From contig NOXC01000001.1 of NCBI GenBank assembly GCA_003265435.1, positions 310,001 to 374,000 of the forward strand: a stretch of 64,000 nucleotides of DNA, read 5' to 3'. The first letter of the stretch is position 1, and each line of letters starts with the position of its first letter. Positions 53,954-61,812 of the stretch are shown here, in pieces. Below the pieces are notes generated by a model. The model searched no databases and was not told the DNA's origin. It worked only from the letters and a program-made list of their open reading frames with translations. A program made the position numbers and the translations under genes. The DNA comes from Cellvibrionaceae bacterium AOL6. Its GTDB lineage: Bacteria > Pseudomonadota > Gammaproteobacteria > Pseudomonadales > Cellvibrionaceae.

Positions 53954-56021
53954 ATGACTGCCAAAAAACCCCCTGTCTGCAGACAACCCCAACCCGCTTT
54001 TACAAGCCCATCGCCTGCCCCCGTTTACTGAGGTAAAGCCCGAACACATTGTGCCCGCCGTGAAAGCTTTGACGGAATACAACCTCGAAGCCCTCGATGC
54101 GCAGCTGTCAGAGTTGGATCAGCCTAGCTGGTCAACCCTGGTTTCTCCCCTGGAGGCACGAGACGACGTATTGGGCCAGGCGTGGTCTCCGGTCAGTCAC
54201 TTGAATCTCGTCTGTAACACCAGCGAATTGCGCGAGGCACATGAACAAGCGTTGGCGCTGCTGAGCCCCTATTACACGGCACTTGGCCAAAATCGAGCCT
54301 TGTGCGATGCCTATCAGGCCATCGCCGACAGTGCGGAATTTGCGTCATTGTCTCAGGCGCAGAAAACGACCATCGAGCATGCCCTGCGCGACTTCAAACT
54401 CAGCGGCGTGGATTTACCCGACGACAAGCAACAACGCTACGGCGAGATTCAAGCGCGACTGTCTCAGCTCACCAGCCAGTTCAGTAACCATGTTTTGGAC
54501 GCCACCCACGGTTGGTACTACCACACCGAAGACGAAAGCGAATTGGCCGGGCTGCCCGAATCGGCCGTGGCCGGCGCGCGTGCAGCGGCTGAGCGCAAGG
54601 AAAAACCCGGTTTTGTTTTAACACTGGATGGGCCGGTGTACATGGACGTTATGATGTATGCAGATAACCGTGCGTTGCGCAAAACCCTCTACGAAGGCTA
54701 TAACACACGGGCCTCTGATCAGGGGCCATCGGCAGGGAAGTGGGACAACGCACCACTGATCGAAGAGATTCTTAGCCTGAGGCAGGAGCTTGCCGGCCTG
54801 TTGGGCTACGACAATTACGCTGAATTATCGCTGGCGACAAAAATGGCGGATTCTGCAGGGCAGGTCGAGCAGTTCTTATTGGATCTCGCGGCGAAAGCAC
54901 GCCCAGCCGCGCAGCAGGACCTTCAGGAACTACGTGAGTGGGTAAGTGCTAACTATCATCAAGATGATCTTCAACATTGGGACATAAGCTACTACAGTGA
55001 AAAGCTGCGCCAGCAGAAGTACAGCGTATCGCAGGATGAGATTAAGCAATACTTCACTCTGCCGAAAGTCTTGGATGGTCTGTTTGAAGTCGCCGGTCGG
55101 CTCTTTGGAATTGAAGTCAGAGCCCAGGACAGCAGCGGACTCTGGCACGAGGATGCGCGTTTCTATCACATCTATCGTGACAACGAGCACGTGGCCTCCT
55201 TTTACACCGACCTCTTCGCTCGCGAAGGCAAGCGGGGTGGTGCCTGGATGGATGTGTGCCGCACACGCTTGCGCCGTGAAGGCGCGCTGCAATTGCCGGT
55301 TGCCTACCTCGTGTGCAACTTCAATGCGCCGACCGGAGATAAGCCGGCGCTGCTCACACACAATGATGTGACCACCCTCTTTCATGAATTCGGGCATGGG
55401 CTGCACCACATGCTCACGCAAATGGATGTGGCCGCGGTCAGCGGCATCAGCGGTGTGGAATGGGACGCAGTCGAACTGCCCAGCCAATTTCTTGAAAACT
55501 GGGCCTGGCAGCCCGAAGTGCTGAAACAGATTTCCGCCCATGTGGATACGGGAGAGACACTGCCCGATACCCTGATCGATAAAATGATCGCGGCTAAAAA
55601 CTTCCAATCCGGCATGTTCCTTGTGCGTCAGATCGAATTTGGGCTATTTGATCTGCGCGTGCATCGCGACTTCGGCGCTGACGGCTTTGCGGGTGTGCAG
55701 GCCACTCTGGACGCGGTGCGTCAGGAAGTCGCCGTCATCATTCCTCCCGTATTCAACCGTTTCCAAAACGGCTTTAGCCATATTTTTGCGGGAGGCTATG
55801 CCGCAGGCTATTACAGCTATCTCTGGGCGGAAGTGCTCAGTGCCGATGCCTTCGCAGCCTTCGAGGAAGCGGGTATTTTTGATCGTGACACCGGGCGACG
55901 TTTTTATCAGGAAATTCTGTCTCAGGGTGGCAGCCGAAGTGCGGCCGAGCTGTTCAGTAATTTCCGGGGGCGCGAGCCTGAAGTCGACGCCTTGTTGCGG
56001 CACAGCGGTATTGCCGCTTAA
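53954..56021 (+). CDS. prlC: oligopeptidase A (M3 family), with a probable 1-base frameshift near the start
   Basis: PrlC degrades short peptides in the cytoplasm. The body of the protein, with zinc motif HEFGH (TTLFHEFGHGLHHMLTQMDV) and downstream GVEWDAVELPSQFLENW, is intact and ends AALFSNFRGREPEVDALLRH-like sequence at 56021. The long frame has no ATG at its start; its first standard start is GTG 54051, which loses about 30 family residues. Those residues (NPLLQAHRLPPFTEVKPEHI) are encoded just upstream. They join to ATG 53954 (MTAK) only if one base is removed from the A6C5 run at 53963-53973. The lesion is discussed in the findings. Confidence 0.88.
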
Positions 56022-56139
56022 CGAATAATGACAACAAACACGGTTGCCGAGCAGCACCCGCACTGATTGCTACACTACATAGTGCGTGGCCTAGTGAACC
56101 TGGGTCATGCACTTTGGCGGGTCATTAACGAGGGATGTC

Positions 56140-58671
56140 ATGGCTGAAAAGGACACACTGCACACGCCAGCCGATCTGGATCGATTAAAACTGAAGCGTT
56201 CCCTGCGCTTTGTGTCGTTGTTTCACAACCCGCTTTCGGCGTGGACGATTCTGGCAATTTCGCTCTGCTTGACCATCCTCGCCTACGTGATTTCTCAGAA
56301 CGCGCTGAAGAGCCGCGCCGAAGACCGCTTTGAGTTCCATGTTCAGGCCATCGAAAAGTCCATTCAGGACAGGCTGCTCGTCTATGAGCAAGTATTAAGA
56401 GGTGGTGTTGCGCTGTTTAATGCCAACCAGGGTCACGTCAGTCGCGACGCCTTTGCATCCTATGTCGCAACGCTGCAAATCGAACAAAATTGGCCCGGCA
56501 TTCAGGGCATGGGCTTCAGCGTTCCGCTCTCGCCGGAGGAACTTGACGCACATGAAGCCGCCATACGGGCTCAAGGCTTCCCGGATTATGCGGTAAGCCC
56601 TCCGGGGCCGCGTGATGCCTATTCCGCGATTATTTACCTTGAGCCCTTCGACTGGCGTAATCAACGCGCCTTTGGCTACGATATGTGGTCGAATCCCTCT
56701 CGCCGAGAAGCCATGGCCCGGGCCCGCGATACCGGTACCGCGAGCACCAGCGGCTTGATTACCCTCGTGCAGGAAACCGACGAAGACGTGCAGCGCGGCT
56801 TTCTGACCTACCTACCGGTCTATCAAGGCGGCAGCATGCCGGACAGCCTCGACGCGCGGCGTGACCGCTTTGCTGGATGGGTATACGCGCCTTACCGTGC
56901 GGGCGATTTAATGGAGGGCATTGTCGGCGAGGAGCACGACGAGGTGACGGTACGAGTGTTTGACGGGACCCGCGCCACCATGAGTGAGGAGACCTTGCTC
57001 TACCACAGCGCGGATGCCGATATTGCACATCATCACCAACCCGTTTTCCAAACTGTTCGAGAGTTCTCGCTACAAGGCAAGGATTGGACGGTCGAATACC
57101 ACACCCATGCTGGCTATCAGACCTTAGTCAGTGATTTTCAGCAGCCATACTACATCTTTGTGAGTGGTTTGATTATCGACTCGCTGCTGTTCTACGTTAT
57201 CTACTCCCTCTACTTCATCAATAAGCGTGCGAGAAACATTACTCGGGATTGGCGGAGGATTATTGAACAGGCACCTAACGCCCTTCTGATTGCCGATGAA
57301 CACGGACAGGTATATCTGGCAAATGAGCAAGCAGAGATCCTGCTGGGTGCTCCGAGCCGATCCCTGCGAAGCCAAAATCTGCGCGATCTTTTCGACTGCC
57401 CTAATGCCATATTCAAAGAAGCCTTCCTCCGCGATGAAGATACACAGAGGCTCGACACAGAGGTAGAGCGGCATGACGGTGTGTTGGCGCCAGTCGAAGT
57501 GAGCATTGCTCCACTGAATACACTACAGGGGCGCTTTTTGGTGGCGTCGCTGATTGATATCAGTGAGCGCAAGAAAATGCAGCAGATGTTCGAAGGCATC
57601 GTTGAACAAGCGCCAAACGCGCTCGTAATGACCGATGAGTCCGGCAACATCGTATTATCGAATGCGCAGGCGGACGCGCTCTTCGGGTATGAGACCGGTG
57701 AATTGCGTGGGAAGTCTATTGAAACGCTGGTACCCGAGACGCACCGAATAAACCACCCCTCTTATCGGGCGCGTTTTTTTGAGGCTCCCAAAGCGCGTGC
57801 GATGGGTGCGGGTCGGGATCTCAGCGCTCAACGCAAGGACGGTTCTGAAGTGCGGGTGGAAATAGGGTTGAATCCGGTATCCATTCGAGAGGAACGATTT
57901 GTTGTCGCATCGATCGTAGATATTACTGAGCGCAAACGCGCACAGTCAGTACTCGAAGACACGAACCGCAAGCTGCAAACCAAAAACCAGGAAATGGAGC
58001 AGTTTATCTACACGGTATCGCACGATTTGAAATCGCCGCTCGTGACGATTGGAGGCTTTGCAAAATTGTTGAGCACTTCGCTTGAGGAGATGGGGGCCAC
58101 TGATAAACAGCTGCACCAATTGAAACGCATTCAAGCCAATGTGAATCACATGGAAAACTTATTGGGTGACCTCTTACAGTTGTCGCGCGTTATCCGACAG
58201 GGCCTGGATATCGAAGTCGTCGATGTGAATGCCTTGGTAGACAGTGTACTCTCAACATTCGAAGCGCAGATTGAAGAGCTGAATGCGACAATCGTGATTC
58301 AGCCGGCCATGCCAGCAATACATGCGAACTCGCGGCTGTTGGGCCAGTGTGTGCAGAATCTGATCAGTAACGCTCTGCAATACCGTGAGCCACAACGGCC
58401 ATTGGAGATCAGGATTTACGCCTCCGAAACCGCCACGCATGTGCGTTTGCACGTACAAGATAACGGCATTGGCATCGAGGCCAGTTATCATGAACAGATA
58501 TTCCGTATTTTTGAACGGCTGGACGTGGGTGAAGGAACGGGCGTTGGGCTGTCTATTGTAAAAACCATCATGGACCGACATTCGGCACAGGTCATCCTGA
58601 CGTCCACACCGGGCGAAGGAAGTACCTTTACACTTGAATTTTTAAAACACTTCGAAGGAGTGCTTTCGTGA
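56140..58671 (+). CDS. CHASE-PAS-PAS sensor histidine kinase
   Basis: An 843-residue membrane kinase from ATG 56140 after GAGGG; ATG 56107 is in frame but lacks a good site. Helix 1 (about 34-54) leads to a periplasmic CHASE domain (about 70-280; FGYDMWSNPSRREAMARARD, TSGLITLVQE, GFLTYLPVYQGG). Helix 2 is near residue 340. Two cytoplasmic PAS domains (IIEQAPNALLIADEHGQVYL and IVEQAPNALVMTDESGNIVL) precede the HisKA region with VSHDLKSPLVTIGGF and the ATPase (NLISNALQY, DNGIGI, GTGVGLSIVK). It overlaps the next gene by 4 bp. Confidence 0.92.
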   Translation: MAEKDTLHTPADLDRLKLKRSLRFVSLFHNPLSAWTILAISLCLTILAYVISQNALKSRAEDRFEFHVQAIEKSIQDRLLVYEQVLRGGVALFNANQGHVSRDAFASYVATLQIEQNWPGIQGMGFSVPLSPEELDAHEAAIRAQGFPDYAVSPPGPRDAYSAIIYLEPFDWRNQRAFGYDMWSNPSRREAMARARDTGTASTSGLITLVQETDEDVQRGFLTYLPVYQGGSMPDSLDARRDRFAGWVYAPYRAGDLMEGIVGEEHDEVTVRVFDGTRATMSEETLLYHSADADIAHHHQPVFQTVREFSLQGKDWTVEYHTHAGYQTLVSDFQQPYYIFVSGLIIDSLLFYVIYSLYFINKRARNITRDWRRIIEQAPNALLIADEHGQVYLANEQAEILLGAPSRSLRSQNLRDLFDCPNAIFKEAFLRDEDTQRLDTEVERHDGVLAPVEVSIAPLNTLQGRFLVASLIDISERKKMQQMFEGIVEQAPNALVMTDESGNIVLSNAQADALFGYETGELRGKSIETLVPETHRINHPSYRARFFEAPKARAMGAGRDLSAQRKDGSEVRVEIGLNPVSIREERFVVASIVDITERKRAQSVLEDTNRKLQTKNQEMEQFIYTVSHDLKSPLVTIGGFAKLLSTSLEEMGATDKQLHQLKRIQANVNHMENLLGDLLQLSRVIRQGLDIEVVDVNALVDSVLSTFEAQIEELNATIVIQPAMPAIHANSRLLGQCVQNLISNALQYREPQRPLEIRIYASETATHVRLHVQDNGIGIEASYHEQIFRIFERLDVGEGTGVGLSIVKTIMDRHSAQVILTSTPGEGSTFTLEFLKHFEGVLS

Positions 58672-59123
58672 ACGACATACAGGCTCTGACCATTCTTCTG
58701 GCCGAAGACAACGAAGACCATGCTGAACTGATCATTGACACCTTACAGGAGTTCAATATCGGGAATGAAGTCGTGCATGTGACGAATGGTGAAGAAGTGA
58801 TGGATTATCTTCACCGCCGGGGAGCATTTACAGGAAGATCGAATGTCGACCCGGACATTGTGTTGCTCGATCTGAAAATGCCCAGGATGAATGGCAAGGA
58901 AACTTTAGTTGAAATCCGCAAATCAAGTCGGTTCAGTGATGTCCCGGTGATCATGGTCAGCACTTCTCGAAATGATGAAGAAATTCAAGCCTGCTATCAA
59001 GCCGGTGCCAATAGTTATATTACTAAACCCCTTCAGTTTGAAGAGTTTACGCGGAAAATTCGCGAGTTAAATTTGTACTGGGTACTTACGAGTGAGTTAC
59101 CACGCAAACGGGAGACACTTTAG
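58668..59123 (+). CDS. single-domain response regulator (CheY/Rcp1-like)
   Basis: A 151-residue receiver protein with no output domain, start GTG 58668 overlapping the kinase stop. Conserved residues are Glu13/Asp14 (LLAEDNEDHAE), the phospho-acceptor Asp68 (IVLLDLKMPRMNG), and Lys120 (YITKPL). The form resembles the Rcp1-type regulators that pair with PAS/phytochrome-like kinases. It is probably the phosphate acceptor of the upstream CHASE kinase. Confidence 0.93.
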   Translation: MNDIQALTILLAEDNEDHAELIIDTLQEFNIGNEVVHVTNGEEVMDYLHRRGAFTGRSNVDPDIVLLDLKMPRMNGKETLVEIRKSSRFSDVPVIMVSTSRNDEEIQACYQAGANSYITKPLQFEEFTRKIRELNLYWVLTSELPRKRETL

Positions 59124-59126
59124 TAC

Positions 59127-60200
59127 ATGAATGTCCTGTTGATCGAAGACAATCCCGACCATGCTGATTTGATTCAGCATACCTTGACCAAAGTGTACAA
59201 GAACGACGTCGACCTCGATTGTGAAGACCGACTGAAATCGGGCTTGGAACGCTTACAAAAGCGAGACTATGATCTTCTTCTGTGTGACCTCAAGCTTCCA
59301 GATTCAGATATTGACAGCACGGTCACTTCGCTCCAAAACATACATACCTACACCCCGATCGTAGTGCTGACCTCGCTGGATGATGAGTCGTTGGCACAAA
59401 AATTAATTAATACCGGTATCCAAGATTATCTCCCTAAGGAAGACCTCAGCCCAAACCTGCTCTTTCGTGTCTGCTCCCATTCAATAGAGCGAAAAAAACA
59501 AACCGTCATGCTCGAGCATAAAAATGCTGATCAGGCGCGTTTTTGTTATAGCCTCTGTCATGATTTTAAGGAGCCTATTCGAAAAATTGCGAGCATGCTC
59601 AGCATGCTGCACGATGATTTGAACGATCGCGTGGTGCTCACAGATAACAACAAACGCTGTATTGAGTCGGCTGAACGGAATGCCGCCAGCCTGATTAACT
59701 TGATAGACGGTCTGTACGAATATCTTAATTTAGACAGTACCAAAGAAAAATTCACCGAGGTGGACCTCAATCAGGTTTTTGAGCAACTCGACACGGAGTA
59801 CTCGCAACAATATTCCGTCAAACTCAGTGTGGCCCCCATGCCGGTCATACAGGCGAACTATTTTCAAATGTATTTCCTGTTCAAGAATATCATTGCGAAC
59901 AGCGTGAAATACAATCGCAAGACACCCAAAATACGCGTCGATGTCACACATGATGAAAGTGAGTCGACCTGTACCATTCATGTCACCGACAACGGCATCG
60001 GTATCAATAAAGAGTATCTGCAGGATATTTTTACGCCGTTTGTCCGCTTGCATAGCCGCAGTATCTACAGTGGAACGGGCCTGGGGCTGAGTATCGTCAA
60101 GCGGGTAGCGGAGAATCATAGAGGGCGGGTGCACATCGACAGTGAAATTGATCGTGGCACGACAGTCAGCGTCACACTGCCCATAAAACAGGTGGATTGA
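59127..60200 (+). CDS. receiver domain-histidine kinase fusion (REC-HK)
   Basis: A 357-residue soluble protein. An N-terminal receiver domain has Asp54 (LLLCDLKLPDSDID) and Lys (DYLPKED). A short linker leads to a kinase core with His145 (FCYSLCHDFKEPIRKI) and ATPase motifs (DNGIGI, GTGLGLSIVKRVAENH). It follows the CheY-like gene by 3 bp. With the CHASE kinase and the lone receiver it makes a three-gene relay in which no member has a DNA-binding or enzymatic output. Confidence 0.92.
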   Translation: MNVLLIEDNPDHADLIQHTLTKVYKNDVDLDCEDRLKSGLERLQKRDYDLLLCDLKLPDSDIDSTVTSLQNIHTYTPIVVLTSLDDESLAQKLINTGIQDYLPKEDLSPNLLFRVCSHSIERKKQTVMLEHKNADQARFCYSLCHDFKEPIRKIASMLSMLHDDLNDRVVLTDNNKRCIESAERNAASLINLIDGLYEYLNLDSTKEKFTEVDLNQVFEQLDTEYSQQYSVKLSVAPMPVIQANYFQMYFLFKNIIANSVKYNRKTPKIRVDVTHDESESTCTIHVTDNGIGINKEYLQDIFTPFVRLHSRSIYSGTGLGLSIVKRVAENHRGRVHIDSEIDRGTTVSVTLPIKQVD

Positions 60201-60268
60201 CGCATTGCGTATGCGGTTTGGGCTGGTATGATCAGATGCCTACCACCTGTTTGAATCGAGAGGGCACC

Positions 60269-60871
60269 ATGTCGTATTTTTCGCTGCTGAACCTTGCAGT
60301 TAAACCTTACCTCTGTCGTATCTCAATCGCCGTTGCTGTCGTCTTTTTCCTTGGTGCCTGTGCACCAGATACGGACACGGCCGCGACCGGAACGGTCGAG
60401 CAAGCACCTGTCTTCACAGAAGAAAGCTGGAAAGAACTCATCAGTGATCAATGCAGCAGTTACTTTGACGGCTGTAATAATTGTGTGCGTCAGCCAGGAC
60501 AGGATATTGCCGCCTGCACACGTAAAATGTGTGCTGAATACGCCGAGCCACGTTGCCTGGATGTCGAAATCAGCGCGACCGATGAGCCCGAACCTCAAGC
60601 GAAGACAGTTGAGTATCAGTGTGGTGACAGCGCACGATTTATTGCCGCCTACGGTCGCTACGAAACAGAAGCGAAAACCATCGAGCTCGCGGCGGACGAA
60701 GTGCTGCTTCGCGATTCTCAAACGGGTGAAGAAACGGTACTGACGCGTGAACAGGCGGCATCGGGCGAAAAGTATTTGAACGGTGATCTGATGTTTTGGG
60801 CATCTGGTGACGACGCTATGATCAAAAAAGGCACGGAAGCGCTCTATTCTGACTGCCGTATCTATCGTTAG
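60269..60871 (+). CDS. MliC-like lipoprotein
   Basis: A 200-residue predicted lipoprotein from ATG 60269 after GAGGG; the open frame reaches 60197. The signal ends with lipobox LGAC (IAVAVVFFLGACAPDTD). A Cys-rich middle (CSSYFDGCNNCVRQPGQD, AACTRKMCAEYAEPRC) is unusual. The C-terminal ~85 residues (VEYQCGDSARFIAAYG to ALYSDC) resemble MliC, a c-type lysozyme inhibitor. The Cys-rich insertion is not part of MliC as I know it. It lies just after the phosphorelay genes. Confidence 0.75.
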   Translation: MSYFSLLNLAVKPYLCRISIAVAVVFFLGACAPDTDTAATGTVEQAPVFTEESWKELISDQCSSYFDGCNNCVRQPGQDIAACTRKMCAEYAEPRCLDVEISATDEPEPQAKTVEYQCGDSARFIAAYGRYETEAKTIELAADEVLLRDSQTGEETVLTREQAASGEKYLNGDLMFWASGDDAMIKKGTEALYSDCRIYR

Positions 60872-60888
60872 AGGCGCTGGGGGACACT

Positions 60889-61608
60889 ATGGAGCAGGGA
60901 TTGCTTTTCGCCTTGGTGGCGTCTTTATTGGCTGGTCTGGCCATGCCGCTGGGTGCCCTACTCGCCCGAGCAGAGCAACTTCGTCATTTCGTCTATGACA
61001 AAGAGATTCAGCACGGTGTCATGGCTTTTGGTGGCGGCGCGCTGTTCTCTGCGGTTGCTCTCGTTTTAGTACCGGAAGGCATTGAGCCGTATCGCGCTTT
61101 ACCCGCAACCGCGCTGTTGATCTGTGGCGGGCTTGCCTTTATGGCGCTGGACATCTATCTCGCGCGCCATAAAACACCGGCAAGCCAGCTCGCGGCCATG
61201 CTCTCTGATTTTATTCCCGAAGCCATTGCTCTGGGCGCCGCGTTTGCACTGGGCGGATCGAGTGCACTGCTGATCGCACTATTGATCGGGCTACAAAATC
61301 TCCCAGAAGGATTTAACGCTTATCGAGAGATGATTGAGTCCGGCAGCTTCCGTGCGCGAACACTGATTCTTTCCTTTACAGGCCTGGCCTTACTCGGGCC
61401 TCTTGCTGCCTTTTCTGGCTACGTATGGCTAAGCCATTTGCCAGTGGTGCTCGCTGGGATCATGCTCTTCGCTGCAGGGGGAATTTTATATTCGGTATTC
61501 GAAGATATCGCACCGCAGGTGAAGCTCGAGCATCGCTGGAGCCCGCCATTGGGTGCAGTCCTAGGCTTCGCCCTAGGTTTAATCGGCCAAATGCTCAGTG
61601 CGGGCTAG
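60889..61608 (+). CDS. ZIP family metal transporter
   Basis: A 239-residue inner-membrane protein with about eight helices. Helix 4 (DFIPEAIALGAAFAL) and helix 5 (LLIGLQNLPEGFNAYREM) carry the paired PEA/PEG metal-binding motifs typical of the GufA-type ZIP proteins; the classical HxxxD histidines are absent. Zinc or another divalent metal is the likely substrate. It starts 17 bp after the lipoprotein gene, so the two may be co-transcribed. Confidence 0.85.
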   Translation: MEQGLLFALVASLLAGLAMPLGALLARAEQLRHFVYDKEIQHGVMAFGGGALFSAVALVLVPEGIEPYRALPATALLICGGLAFMALDIYLARHKTPASQLAAMLSDFIPEAIALGAAFALGGSSALLIALLIGLQNLPEGFNAYREMIESGSFRARTLILSFTGLALLGPLAAFSGYVWLSHLPVVLAGIMLFAAGGILYSVFEDIAPQVKLEHRWSPPLGAVLGFALGLIGQMLSAG

Positions 61609-61649
61609 AGCCAATCAAACTAGCAAACGCATAAAGCATGAAGATGTGC

Positions 61650-61679
61650 AAGCGTTTGAAAACGTATTCAGAAGCGCTT
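61650..61679. promoter_or_regulatory. cluster of LacI/GalR-type operator half-palindromes
   Basis: TGAAAACGTATTCA (61657-61670) matches the TGWAARCGNTTWCA LacI-family consensus at 13 of 14 positions. It is flanked by CG-centred cores AAGCGTTT (61650-61657) and AAGCGCTT (61672-61679), with centres 10 and 12 bp away. The cluster is about 135 bp upstream of the cytochrome/propeller lipoprotein gene. Confidence 0.55.
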
Positions 61680-61812
61680 TGAAATCTTAGTAGTGTGGCA
61701 AACTGGTCGGTAGCGTCCTTCACTTTGAAGACCTGCCCGGCGTCTGGCATGCATATTAAATCCCGCGTGAACAGACCCCGATACGAAGAACGATAATCAT
61801 AATGGAGTCGAC

